A stretch of 64,000 nucleotides of DNA. Source: Pseudoflavonifractor sp. MSJ-37 (GTDB lineage: Bacteria; Bacillota; Clostridia; Oscillospirales; Oscillospiraceae). Under the pieces are notes generated by a model, which ran no database searches, had not been told where the DNA came from, and saw nothing but the letters and a program-made list of their open reading frames with translations. Position numbers and translations under genes: made by a program. Numbering within the stretch: position 1 is the stretch's first letter; each line of letters begins with the position of its first letter. The stretch is taken from NCBI RefSeq assembly GCF_018917965.1, contig NZ_JAHLPP010000004.1, forward strand, positions 62,001 to 126,000. Direction: 5' to 3'. Below, in pieces: positions 43,170 to 51,492 of this stretch.

Positions 43170-43859
43170 ATGGAATGGACTGCGAGGGCGGAACAGAGCT
43201 TTCAGACGTTGAAACAGGAGGCGGAAGCGGCAAACTGCTTCGTGGAAACGCGAAGCGGCGGTACCTTGATCGACGCCGGCTGGAAGGCCCCTGGCGGCTG
43301 GATGGCGGCCAAATACGTGCTGGAAGGACTGATCGGCGGCCGGGGACAGGTGAGCTATACGCACCGGAAGATGCCGGATGGCAGTCAGATCCCCGCACTG
43401 GAGCTTTTTATCGATGACCCATTGGGGATGATGAGATCATTCGTTCCGGACGCTTCTGGGATATATGGGGTCCGGAAGGATGGGCGCTGGATGTTGGGAG
43501 TGGCAGAGCATGCTCCCGCACCGGAAGAACAGAACGGTAATGTGGTGACAGCGGCATCAGACAGTTTGTTCGCGGGAGTTTTGCGTGCGGCCCGTCTTTT
43601 GGCGCGGGGCGTGATGATGCTCCAGAAAGAGGGCATCACAGATATCCAGTGGGGATGGAGCAGCTGCCCGATCGCGGCAATGACGGCTGATCTGGAAGAG
43701 ACTGAGCGGCGCCGGCGTGAAATGGAACGCAGCGCGGCCGCGGGAGCCCTATGGGTCCGCGGAGACGCAGACGCGATCCGCCGCGCGTTGGAACGGACAG
43801 ACTATCCTGGACTCCGTATACACGAACTTGTAACCGCTTTTACTTATGGAAAAGGATAA
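43170..43859 (+). CDS. Short, degenerate Mch-like paralogue
   Basis: A 229-residue protein. RBS GGAGG has nine-base spacing to the ATG at 43170; another ATG at 43164 overlaps the previous stop. Its first part repeats the upstream gene: GGTLIDAGWKAPGGWMAAKY and IPALELFIDDPLG match ANGATVIDLGVYAKGGWMAA and LPVATVFVDHAAI. Later, SLFAGVLRAARLLARGVMML aligns with TLTGAAQVCARNVEQSLPSL, but the catalytic Glu position is Ala. SSCPIAAMTADLEE replaces the substrate loop CAPIPAVVDDED, and the C-terminal domain of about 80 residues is missing. It is probably a non-catalytic partner or a divergent enzyme. Confidence 0.72.
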   Translation: MEWTARAEQSFQTLKQEAEAANCFVETRSGGTLIDAGWKAPGGWMAAKYVLEGLIGGRGQVSYTHRKMPDGSQIPALELFIDDPLGMMRSFVPDASGIYGVRKDGRWMLGVAEHAPAPEEQNGNVVTAASDSLFAGVLRAARLLARGVMMLQKEGITDIQWGWSSCPIAAMTADLEETERRRREMERSAAAGALWVRGDADAIRRALERTDYPGLRIHELVTAFTYGKG

Positions 43860-43978
43860 AATCGAGCCGAACATGAAAGTTTGAAATGGAATAGTCAAAT
43901 TGAATATAAGGCTTTTTGAAAATGATCTGTAAAATTAGTAGAAAGCACAAAGACGAGGCAAAAAATCGATAAGAGGCC

Positions 43979-44007
43979 TTGAAAACAAAGATGAGATATG
44001 CTAAAAT
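43979..44007 (+). promoter_or_regulatory. Promoter of the BMP importer operon
   Basis: TTGAAA (43979-43984) and TAAAAT (44002-44007) are 17 bases apart, with a predicted start near 44014 just ahead of the operator. Confidence 0.78.
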
Positions 44008-44022
44008 TATAGATAGAAGAGA

Positions 44023-44036
44023 TGTAACCGATTACA
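44023..44036 (+). promoter_or_regulatory. LacI-type operator before the BMP importer
   Basis: TGTAACCGATTACA, an inverted repeat of TGTAA/TTACA arms, differs by one base from the operator at 35955-35968. It overlaps the early transcribed region, as expected for a repressor site of the LacI-family gene at 34738. Confidence 0.82.
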
Positions 44037-44086
44037 AATAGGAACAGGGATCTGATCCATAACAAACACAAGGAGGGAACTTAACG

Positions 44087-45121
44087 ATGAAAAAGAAACT
44101 GATGGCGCTTTTGCTGGCGGGTACGATGCTCCTTGGCTTGGCGGCTTGCTCCAGAAATACGGGTGGTTCTCAGGGTGCCGCTGGGCCGGCGCAAAGCAGC
44201 GCGCCGGCGGCCAGCGAGGCTCCCGCGGAGAAGGATGCCTCCGATGTGAAGATCGCTCTGGTCTGCAACGGCGCGGTCAACGACGGCGGCTGGAACGCCT
44301 CCGCGTTTGAGGGCCTGAACCGTATCCACGATGAGCTGGGTGTGGAGACTGCCTACAGTGAGAAGGTCGCTATCGCCGAAGTGCCCAATGTCCTGCGTAC
44401 TTATGCCCGGCAGGGCTTCAACCTGATCTTCGGTCACGGCGCTGAGTTTGGCGAGCCGATGTCCACCGTGGCGCCTGAGTTCCCTGACGTGCAGTTCGTG
44501 GCGGTCAACGCCAACGTGTCCGGCGACAATCTCTCCGGTACGGTCTACAAGTTCGGCGAGCTGGGCTACTTCAGCGGCATGGCCGCTGCCATGGTCTCCG
44601 AGACTGGCAAGATCGGCATCATCCCCCCGGATGACGCTCCCAACAATAAGGCCGATATGGACACCTTTGAGCTGGGTGCCAAGGCTGTGGATCCTGATAT
44701 CCAGGTCATGTCCGCCTTTACCGGTTCTTGGGACGACCTGCCCAAGGCCAAGGAGTGCGCGGACTCTCTGATCTCTCAGGGCTGCGATGTTCTGCTTCCT
44801 CTGGGCGATGCTTACTCTGTGGGCGTGTTCCAGGCCTGTGAAGAGAAGGGCATCCATTCTGAAGGCTGGGTCTCTGACCAGCATGGGCTCTCTGATACGG
44901 TCATCTGTTCCGGTATCCAGTCCAACCCCGATGTCTATGTGGCGACGGCCAAGAGCTTCCTGGATGGCACCTTCACGCCTGGCGTGGGCGTCTATGGCTT
45001 TGAAAACGGCGCACAGAGCATGAGTGAGTTCTACGGCCTGAACGACGATCAGAAGGCCCAGATGGAGGCCGCGATCCAGGATTATCTGGACGGTAAGCTG
45101 GATATCCCCACTCTGTACTGA
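44087..45121 (+). CDS. BMP family ABC transporter substrate-binding lipoprotein
   Basis: A 344-residue lipoprotein: signal with lipobox LAAC (C21), a Ser/Ala/Gly-rich spacer to about residue 50, then the binding domain. IALVCNGAVNDGGWNASAFEG is the BMP/PnrA start, and NLIFGHGAEFGEPM and YFSGMAAAMVSETGKIGII are typical. BMP proteins mostly bind nucleosides, and some bind flavin. This one feeds the two permeases and the ATPase downstream. The LacI-type operator links its substrate to the catabolic enzymes of the island. Confidence 0.93.
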   Translation: MKKKLMALLLAGTMLLGLAACSRNTGGSQGAAGPAQSSAPAASEAPAEKDASDVKIALVCNGAVNDGGWNASAFEGLNRIHDELGVETAYSEKVAIAEVPNVLRTYARQGFNLIFGHGAEFGEPMSTVAPEFPDVQFVAVNANVSGDNLSGTVYKFGELGYFSGMAAAMVSETGKIGIIPPDDAPNNKADMDTFELGAKAVDPDIQVMSAFTGSWDDLPKAKECADSLISQGCDVLLPLGDAYSVGVFQACEEKGIHSEGWVSDQHGLSDTVICSGIQSNPDVYVATAKSFLDGTFTPGVGVYGFENGAQSMSEFYGLNDDQKAQMEAAIQDYLDGKLDIPTLY

Positions 45122-45178
45122 TACGGATCGGGTCCTATCTCAGCGGGACCTTGATGATGACGGATCCCTGACATCTAT

Positions 45179-45209
45179 GATGGCGCGGCGGCGTGGCCGC
45201 CGCGCCATC
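45179..45209 (+). other. Stable stem-loop between binding protein and permease genes
   Basis: A perfect 14-bp GC-rich stem (45179-45192 with 45196-45209) with a three-base loop and no T run. Such structures between a binding-protein gene and its permeases often protect the upstream mRNA and lower downstream expression. Confidence 0.75.
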
Positions 45210-45274
45210 ATCATATTCTGAAGGTCCTGAGCTCACTTACAGACCATCTGTACCCCGAAAGGAGGAACCCTGTT

Positions 45275-46363
45275 ATGAACAAACGCGTCCGCTCAGTGCT
45301 GAACAGCCTGATATCAGTCGTTCTGGCACTGGTGTTGGCCTTCGTGGTCATCGGTATCCTGTTGATGTGGCGGGGCTATGACCCCGCTGCTACCTTCCTT
45401 GCTCTATTCAAAGGTGCTTTCGTGGGCAAGTCGAATTTGAGCGCCAGCCTTGTGCTGGCCATCCCCCTCATATTGGGCGGACTGGGCATCGCGCTTTCCT
45501 TCCGATGCGGCATCTTCAACATCGGCGGTGAAGGCCAGCTCTATCTGGGTGCGTTCGCGGCCACTTGGCTCGGCGTGAACCTGCAGGGACTGCCGTTCTT
45601 CCTCCATATCCCCATCTGCCTGCTGGGCAGTATGCTTTTCGGCGGCATGTGGGCGCTGATCCCTGGCTGGCTGAAGATCAAAAAGGGCTATAATGAGACG
45701 ATCACCTCGGTCCTGCTGAACTATGTGGGACTCTACTTCGTCAACTACACGCTGGCCAGCTTTTTCAAAGGTGAGGGCACACTGAACAACCAGTCTCCCA
45801 AGATCCAGGAGTCTGCCATGCTGAGCCGTCTCATCCCGGGAACAGAGCTGAGTACCAGCCTCTATTTGACGATCGCGATCGTCATCCTCTTTTGGTTCAT
45901 CTTTTATAAGACGGATATCGGCTTCAAGCTGAGGGCGGTAGGCGCCAACGGTGAGGCGGCCCGTACCTCCGGCGTGAATACCGGAAAGTATCTGCTGATC
46001 GCGATCATCACCAGTGGAGCGCTGTCCGGCTTGGCGGGCTCTGTACAGATCCTCGGCTATCAGCATCTTCTGGTACAGAATTTCTCTCCGAATACCGGCT
46101 ATGATATCATTTCGGTGGCTCTGATGGGCAGTCTGCACCCTGTGGGCGTGGCGCTGGCTGGTTTCCTGCTGGGCGCTCTGCGCAGCGGAGCCAGTGTGAT
46201 GCAGATCATGATGGGCGTCCCCGTCACGATCCTGTATATCATCCAGGGCATCGTCATCTTGAGCGTGCTTGGCTTCAGCTATGCGAAGATCGACTTTATC
46301 GGCCTGGTGAGCGGTCTCTTCTCTGACAGCAAGCGAGGCATGGAAAAGGAGGCGGCAAAGTGA
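45275..46363 (+). CDS. ABC transporter permease 1 (nucleoside/sugar type)
   Basis: A 362-residue multi-spanning protein of the BPD_transp_2 permease family, NupP-like. Hydrophobic helices begin at VVLALVLAFVVIGILLMW; FRCGIFNIGGEGQLYLGAFA is the family signature, and GYNETITSVLLNYVGLYFVN and FKLRAVGANGEAARTSGVNT (coupling loop) follow. It forms the import channel with permease 2. GGAGG precedes the ATG at 45275. The stop overlaps the start of permease 2. Confidence 0.93.
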   Translation: MNKRVRSVLNSLISVVLALVLAFVVIGILLMWRGYDPAATFLALFKGAFVGKSNLSASLVLAIPLILGGLGIALSFRCGIFNIGGEGQLYLGAFAATWLGVNLQGLPFFLHIPICLLGSMLFGGMWALIPGWLKIKKGYNETITSVLLNYVGLYFVNYTLASFFKGEGTLNNQSPKIQESAMLSRLIPGTELSTSLYLTIAIVILFWFIFYKTDIGFKLRAVGANGEAARTSGVNTGKYLLIAIITSGALSGLAGSVQILGYQHLLVQNFSPNTGYDIISVALMGSLHPVGVALAGFLLGALRSGASVMQIMMGVPVTILYIIQGIVILSVLGFSYAKIDFIGLVSGLFSDSKRGMEKEAAK

Positions 46364-47349
46364 TGGAAGTCTTGAAGATCTTTTTGACCCCTGACTTTTG
46401 GTCCTCTGCGATCCGGCTGATGACACCGTTGATGCTGGCGGCGTTGGGCGGCATCATCTGTGAACGTGCCGGCATCCTGAACATGGCTCTGGAGGGCCAG
46501 ATCCTCATGGGCGCGTTCTTTGCCTATCTGGGCTCCTATCTGACTCAGAACGTCTGGTTGGGCTTGGTGATCGCAATGATAGGCAGTATGTCCTTGGCGG
46601 TGATCCACGCGTTCATGAGCATCAATGTGAAGGTCAACCAAGTGGTAGTTGCCCTGGGCCTCAACACGTTGGCGATCGGCATCACCAGCACGATCTTCCG
46701 CTTCATGTTCGGAACGGATTCTCAAATGGCAAACTGTCCGGGCTTCAAGGCCATCCATATCCCTGGCCTGAGCGACATCCCCTTCATCGGGCCGGTCTTG
46801 TTCGGCCAGTATCCCCTGACCTATATCGCGCTCCTGGCACTGTTCGGGATCTCCTGGTTCCTGTTCCACACCAGCCGCGGCTTGGAGCTGCGTGCGGCGG
46901 GTGAGAATCCTCAGGCACTGGATGTGGCCGGCGTGGATGTGATCCGGATCCGCTGGCTCGCGGTGCTGGTGACCGGCGCGTTTTGCGGCCTGGCTGGAGC
47001 CTGCCTGACTCTGAACGGCCTGAACACCTTCTATGACAATATCTCTTCCGGCCGGGGCTATATCGCCTATGCCGCCATCGTTTTCGGCAAATGGAACCCT
47101 ATGGGCACTACACTGGCCACGTTGCTCTTTGGCGCGGGCGACGCGCTCCAGCTTCGTATGCAGGCGATGAATTTCAACATCCCCTACTATTTCTACCTGA
47201 TGATGCCTTACCTCATCACGTTCCTGGCGTTGGTGTTCTTCATGGGGCCGTCCAAGGGCCCCGCGGCCAGCAATGTGCCGTTCGTGAAGGATAAGGCCCG
47301 CAGCAGCAAGCGCAGACCCAAGCAGACCAGCGGGATCGGAGGGAAATGA
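46363..47349 (+). CDS. ABC transporter permease 2 (nucleoside/sugar type)
   Basis: A 328-residue permease, NupQ-like, paralogous to permease 1. It has the signature GIICERAGILNMALEGQILM and the coupling loop LELRAAGENPQALDVAGVDV. The ATG at 46363 is ten bases from GGAGG; a GTG one codon earlier is also possible. Together the two permeases make the heterodimeric channel. One base separates its stop from the ATPase ATG. Confidence 0.92.
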   Translation: MEVLKIFLTPDFWSSAIRLMTPLMLAALGGIICERAGILNMALEGQILMGAFFAYLGSYLTQNVWLGLVIAMIGSMSLAVIHAFMSINVKVNQVVVALGLNTLAIGITSTIFRFMFGTDSQMANCPGFKAIHIPGLSDIPFIGPVLFGQYPLTYIALLALFGISWFLFHTSRGLELRAAGENPQALDVAGVDVIRIRWLAVLVTGAFCGLAGACLTLNGLNTFYDNISSGRGYIAYAAIVFGKWNPMGTTLATLLFGAGDALQLRMQAMNFNIPYYFYLMMPYLITFLALVFFMGPSKGPAASNVPFVKDKARSSKRRPKQTSGIGGK

Positions 47350-47350
47350 T

Positions 47351-48883
47351 ATGACACCGGTATTGAGCGTACGCAATATCACCAAGCGCTTTGGCACGAA
47401 CACAGCGAACGACCATGTCACCTTCGACCTTTACCCAGGCGAGGTACATTCCCTGCTGGGTGAGAACGGTGCGGGCAAGTCCACGCTGATGAACGTGATC
47501 TACGGTGTGTATGGTGCCGATGAGGGCGAGATCTTCGTGAACGGGAAGCGGGCGGAGATCGCCTCCCCCAAGGAGGCCATCGGTCTGGGCATCGGCATGG
47601 TGCATCAGCACTTTATGCTGATCCCGGCCTTCACGGTGGCGGAGAACATCGTGCTTGGGATGAAGAAAGAGCTCCGTCTGGACATGAAGCAGGTCGAGGC
47701 CCAGATCTTGGAGGCCAGCCAGAAATACGATCTGCATGTGGACCCTCACGCGCTGGTCTCTACCCTGTCCGTTGGCGAACAGCAGAGAGTCGAGATCCTG
47801 AAGGTGCTGTTCCGGGGCGCGAAGATCCTGATCTTGGACGAGCCGACGGCGGTGCTGACTCCGCAGGAGACCGAGGAACTGTTCAAGATCCTCCGGAACC
47901 TGAAGAAGGATGGCGTCAGCGTCATCTTTATCAGCCATAAGCTCAATGAGGTGTTGAGCATCAGCGATCGGGTCAGTATCCTGCGCCGCGGTAAGATCAC
48001 GAACTGCTTTGATGACCTGTCCCAGTGTGATCCGCAGGTATTGGCCTCCGCCATGGTCGGTTATCAAGTGCGTCTGGGCGTAGACAAAGCCGAGCAGGAG
48101 CCGGGAGAGACGGTCTTGGAGGTCCGGGACCTCAGAGTAGACGACGAGCGGAAGCGGCCGATCATCAAGGATTTCAACCTGTCGGTACGGGCGGGCGAGA
48201 TCGTAGGTCTTGCCGGCGTGGACGGCAACGGACAGTCGGAGCTCATCAAGGGCATCGCCGGTCTCATGCCGCTCTCCGGCGGCAAGGTCGTACTGTGTGG
48301 ACAGGAGATGAATGGAAAACCGCCCCGCGCCTTCATCGATGCCGGACTGGGCCATATCCCGGAGGACCGTCACCGTCAGGGCTTGGTCCTGTCGATGTCC
48401 GTGCTGGAGAACCTCTTCCTGGAGACGATCCAGGATAAGCCTTACAGCAAAGCCCACGTGCTCCAGAAAAAGGCCATCACAGAAAAGGCGAAAGAACTCG
48501 TGGAATTCAATGATATCCGTACGGCATCATTGGATCTGGAGGCTGGCGCGCTGTCCGGCGGCAACCAGCAGAAGATCATCGTGGGCCGCATCCTGGACCA
48601 GGAACCGAAGCTGCTGATTGCCGCCCATCCCACCCGCGGACTGGATATCGGAGCGACTGAGTTCGTCCACCGGTGTATCCTGAAGGCGCGAGAGCGCGGC
48701 TGCGCGGTGCTCCTGGTCTCCACAGAGCTGGATGAGATCTTGGCTCTGAGTGACCGGGTGGCTGTCATCTATGAGGGCGAATGCATGGGAGTAGTGCCTC
48801 AGGCACAGGCGACCAAGAATGCGATCGGCCTCCTGATGGCTGGTGTGAAGAACAAGGAAGCGTCAGGGACTGCGGCATCCTGA
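47351..48883 (+). CDS. ABC transporter ATP-binding protein (double domain)
   Basis: A 510-residue protein with two fused nucleotide-binding domains. The first has a full Walker A (LLGENGAGKSTL), a signature-type LSVGEQQRVEI and Walker B ILILDEPTAVL. The second has a degenerate Walker A (AGVDGNGQSEL) but an intact signature LSGGNQQKIIVGR. Its Walker B region reads LLIAAHPTRGLDIGA. This asymmetry is usual for the sugar/nucleoside (CUT2/BMP) importers. The order binding protein, permease, permease, ATPase places the ATPase last, whereas many BMP operons have it second. Confidence 0.94.
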   Translation: MTPVLSVRNITKRFGTNTANDHVTFDLYPGEVHSLLGENGAGKSTLMNVIYGVYGADEGEIFVNGKRAEIASPKEAIGLGIGMVHQHFMLIPAFTVAENIVLGMKKELRLDMKQVEAQILEASQKYDLHVDPHALVSTLSVGEQQRVEILKVLFRGAKILILDEPTAVLTPQETEELFKILRNLKKDGVSVIFISHKLNEVLSISDRVSILRRGKITNCFDDLSQCDPQVLASAMVGYQVRLGVDKAEQEPGETVLEVRDLRVDDERKRPIIKDFNLSVRAGEIVGLAGVDGNGQSELIKGIAGLMPLSGGKVVLCGQEMNGKPPRAFIDAGLGHIPEDRHRQGLVLSMSVLENLFLETIQDKPYSKAHVLQKKAITEKAKELVEFNDIRTASLDLEAGALSGGNQQKIIVGRILDQEPKLLIAAHPTRGLDIGATEFVHRCILKARERGCAVLLVSTELDEILALSDRVAVIYEGECMGVVPQAQATKNAIGLLMAGVKNKEASGTAAS

Positions 48884-48902
48884 CAGCTCCGTATCGACAT
48901 CG

Positions 48903-48949
48903 AAAAAGCATCTCTGGGGCACCGGATCGGTGCCCCAGAGATGCTTTTT
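48903..48949. terminator. Strong bidirectional terminator
   Basis: A perfect 22-bp stem (48903-48924 with 48928-48949) with a three-base loop and A/T runs at both ends. It stops the importer operon and the convergent nucleotidyltransferase gene. Confidence 0.97.
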
Positions 48950-48990
48950 GAACATTTATAAGAAAGATATCCCGGAGCGCGCTCTGGCCC

Positions 48991-49911
48991 TTACCCCCAC
49001 AGCTCCTCGGGATAGAGCCCCTTGGCGGTCATGTCGGCGATGGCCTTGACCACGGAAGGCTTGTCCTCCTGATAAGTGACGCCATACCAGCGGTCATGAC
49101 TGCGCAGGACTTTGGCCCGGGCCTTGCCTTCGCCGATGAGCTGACTGACCACACTGGGCAGGAAATACTCGCCCTTGATGGGGACTGTCACGAGAGCCTC
49201 GTCCAGGAAGGCGGGAAACCGGGCGGCCGCCTCGTCCAGGAAGCTCCGGCTGAAGCCCCACAGGTTCATCGATACGATGGTATCGCCGGGGAGCGCGCTC
49301 CAGGTCTGACCGCCGTCAGCGGTGGAGCGGGCGTCGTCCCCGTCTTTCTCGATATGGGTGTGCTCCGTGACGGTCTGGAGATAGTGCTCCCCATCCTCCA
49401 CACAGACGCCCCGGGACACATAGCCGTGCTCCGTGACCGTGTTCCGCAGGAGATAGCCCACCATGGCATATTCGTAGTAAGCATCATCGGGATGGTGGAG
49501 CAGATAGTCATAGATTTCCCGGAAGGCCTCCGGACCGTAGTAGTCGTCCGAATTGATCACGGCGAAGGGACCATCCACCACATGGCGGGCGGCCAGCACC
49601 GCGTGGCAGGTGCCCCAGGGCTTCACCCGGCCTTCGGGCACAGCATAGCCCTCCGGCAGATCGTCCAGCTCCTGATAGGCGTACTGGACCGTCATGACCT
49701 TGGAGAGCCGGTCGCCGATGGCGGCCCGGAAGGTCTCCTCCAGCTCCCGCTTGATGACGAACACCACAGTGTCGAAACCGGCCCGATGGGCGTCGTAGAT
49801 GGAATAGTCGATGATGAGCTGACCGTGGGCCCCCACCGGGTCCACCTGCTTGAGGCCGCCGTACCGGCTGCCCATGCCGGCGGCCATGACCACGAGGACA
49901 GGTCTCTGCAT
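48991..49911 (-). CDS. NTP-transferase family sugar nucleotidyltransferase
   Basis: A 306-residue protein with an N-terminal nucleotidyltransferase loop, LVVMAAGMGSRYGGLKQVDPV, and the metal-binding FAVINSDDYYGPEAF. Such proteins activate sugar or choline phosphates with an NTP; the closest visible pattern is the stand-alone GT-A type annotated as nucleotidyltransferase of unknown substrate. GGAG lies ten bases before the ATG. It is a single-gene unit with its own consensus promoter and a shared terminator. Confidence 0.85.
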   Translation of the reverse strand: MQRPVLVVMAAGMGSRYGGLKQVDPVGAHGQLIIDYSIYDAHRAGFDTVVFVIKRELEETFRAAIGDRLSKVMTVQYAYQELDDLPEGYAVPEGRVKPWGTCHAVLAARHVVDGPFAVINSDDYYGPEAFREIYDYLLHHPDDAYYEYAMVGYLLRNTVTEHGYVSRGVCVEDGEHYLQTVTEHTHIEKDGDDARSTADGGQTWSALPGDTIVSMNLWGFSRSFLDEAAARFPAFLDEALVTVPIKGEYFLPSVVSQLIGEGKARAKVLRSHDRWYGVTYQEDKPSVVKAIADMTAKGLYPEELWG

Positions 49912-49946
49912 AGAAACACAACTCCTTTTCTTTGTCGTTCCTCCCC

Positions 49947-49975
49947 ATTATAGGATATCTCCGCCGGAGACGCAA
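49947..49975 (-). promoter_or_regulatory. Promoter of the nucleotidyltransferase gene
   Basis: On the minus strand TTGCGT (49970-49975) and TATAAT (49947-49952) are 17 bases apart. Confidence 0.82.
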
Positions 49976-49989
49976 CTACGGGCTGGGAT

Positions 49990-50018
49990 TTGACTTCCCG
50001 GAGGGCGTAGGGTACAAT
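49990..50018 (+). promoter_or_regulatory. Promoter of the ECF sigma factor operon
   Basis: TTGACT (49990-49995) and TACAAT (50013-50018) are 17 bases apart, predicting a start near 50025. This argues against translation from the ATG at 50030, which would have its ribosome site upstream of the transcript. Confidence 0.8.
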
Positions 50019-50062
50019 GGGAGGACGGTATGTATGAGCCGAAGGGAGGAAGTCCGCCGCCT

Positions 50063-50593
50063 ATGATCGTCTATCTGGCTATGATCGAAGCGCCGGAGGA
50101 GAAACGAAAATTCGAGGCCCTCTATGAGCGCTATCGAGATCTGATGTTCTATACGGCGGACCAGATCCTGGGGGATACGAAGGACTCGGAGGACGTGGTC
50201 CATGAGGCGTTCCTGAAGATCATCAATCATTTGGAGAAGATCGGCGATCCGCTGTGTCCCCAAACGCGGGCGCTGATCGTTACCATAACAGAGAACAAAG
50301 CGATCGACCTGTACCGCCGACGGAAGCGGCGGAGCATGGTGCCCTTCGATGAGGCCTATCTGGGGGTCCCGGATATCTCTGTCATCGAACAGGTCGAAGA
50401 TGGAGCGGGCATCGCGGGAGCGATCGCCCGGCTGCCCGGGCACTACCGTGAGGTCCTGCTGTTGAAGTATGCCCATGGCTATTCCACCGAGGAGGTGGCA
50501 GAGCTCCTGTCTCTGTCACCGGAGAACGTGAAGAAGCTCATCCAGCGGGCACGGAAAAAACTGGAGGGCTATCTGGAAGAGAGCGAGGTGTGA
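50063..50593 (+). CDS. ECF-type sigma-70 family RNA polymerase sigma factor
   Basis: A 176-residue sigma factor with region 2 (ALYERYRDLMFYTADQILGD, SEDVVHEAFLKIINHLEKI) and region 4 (LPGHYREVLLLKYAHGYSTE, LSPENVKKLIQRARKKLEGY), but no region 1 or 3. The ATG at 50063 has GGGAGG 13 bases away, longer than ideal; an ATG at 50030 is better spaced but too close to the predicted transcript start. It is followed after three bases by a membrane protein that may hold it inactive. Confidence 0.9.
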   Translation: MIVYLAMIEAPEEKRKFEALYERYRDLMFYTADQILGDTKDSEDVVHEAFLKIINHLEKIGDPLCPQTRALIVTITENKAIDLYRRRKRRSMVPFDEAYLGVPDISVIEQVEDGAGIAGAIARLPGHYREVLLLKYAHGYSTEEVAELLSLSPENVKKLIQRARKKLEGYLEESEV

Positions 50594-50596
50594 GCC

Positions 50597-51283
50597 GTGA
50601 AGATCACAGAGGAGATGCTGTACCAGTCCGCTCCGGAGACGGAGGCGCTCTGGCTGGCGGCTCTGCCTACGACGGAGCAGGTCCCGATCCACCACTTTTC
50701 TCCCAAATTCCGGCGGAAGATGAGGCGGCTCCTGCGGGACCAGCGGCGGTCGCCAGCGGTCCGTCAGTTGCTGCGGATGGTCCGGCACGCGGCGGTGCTC
50801 ATCCTTACCGTGTCTGTGGTAGGCTTTTCCTGCCTGATGACGGTGGAGGCCTGTCGGGAGAAGGTCATCACCATCATCAGCGAGGTGTTCACGGACTTGA
50901 CCCGCTTCCATATCTCCTCCACCCGCAAAGGCGGGTACGGCCTTGGAACGATCACGTTCGGCTATCTGCCCGAGGGCATGGAGGAAATGGAACGCACGAC
51001 GACAGATATGGAGCGGATCATCTATCTGAGTGGGACGGATGGGATCAGGCTGAAATTCCGCCAACAGATGATCGACGCAGATACCGATATGAAGGTCATC
51101 CTAGATACAGAAGATGCTAAGGTCACGGCTACCTCGATCGATGGGGATATGGGAACGCTCGTAGTGAAAGATGACTATACGATTTTGATGTGGGAAGATG
51201 ATAGATATCTTTTCTTGCTGTCAGGAGCCTTCGATGCGGATGAGATCATCGCAGTCGCAAATGGCGTGACGATACAAGAATAA
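50597..51283 (+). CDS. DUF4367-type membrane protein, probable anti-sigma partner
   Basis: A 228-residue protein starting at GTG 50597. The cytoplasmic N-terminal part (about 65 residues) precedes one membrane segment (AAVLILTVSVVGFSCLMTVE) and an extracytoplasmic domain with GTITFGYLPEGMEEMERTTT and a C-terminal beta strand FLLSGAFDADEIIAVANGVT, characteristic of DUF4367. Such proteins commonly follow ECF sigma genes in Firmicutes and may sequester the sigma factor. No zinc-binding anti-sigma motif is visible. The last third becomes AT-richer, continuing into the next gap. Confidence 0.8.
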   Translation: MKITEEMLYQSAPETEALWLAALPTTEQVPIHHFSPKFRRKMRRLLRDQRRSPAVRQLLRMVRHAAVLILTVSVVGFSCLMTVEACREKVITIISEVFTDLTRFHISSTRKGGYGLGTITFGYLPEGMEEMERTTTDMERIIYLSGTDGIRLKFRQQMIDADTDMKVILDTEDAKVTATSIDGDMGTLVVKDDYTILMWEDDRYLFLLSGAFDADEIIAVANGVTIQE

Positions 51284-51492
51284 AAATTTTCAGAAAATAG
51301 TGTCCCCAAATCACCTCCTTCTTCGTTACAGTAGTCAGAACGGGAAGACAGATATCTGCCATCCTGCAACATACCACTGATCGGAAGGATGCTCCTTTCC
51401 CAAAACGACTGATAACGAACAGTAGAGATCCATCATAGACAGACGCTCCGGACCCAAACACATCTACACCCATCGAAGGGGGGGAAACGCCC
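51284..51492 (+). other. Intergenic region with nothing recognisable
   Basis: A 209-base stretch, AT-richer than its neighbours, between the DUF4367 gene and the zinc-ribbon gene. I see no convincing terminator, gene or repeat in it. Confidence 0.5.

Larger units (their letters stand above)
43860..44086 (+). other. AT-rich intergenic region before the importer operon
   Basis: 227 bases without a gene, markedly AT-richer than the surroundings. No terminator is evident after the Mch-like pair. The right half holds the promoter and LacI-type operator listed separately; the left half shows nothing recognisable. Confidence 0.6.

Noticed and set aside
43827-43843. A TGTAACCG half-site inside the 3' end of the short Mch-like gene as a third LacI operator.
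   Set aside because: The right arm does not match TTACA at the proper spacing, and no promoter is associated.
45179-45209. Rho-independent terminator after the BMP gene.
   Set aside because: The stem is strong but no T run follows, and the permease genes appear to need readthrough, so it is listed as a stem-loop only.
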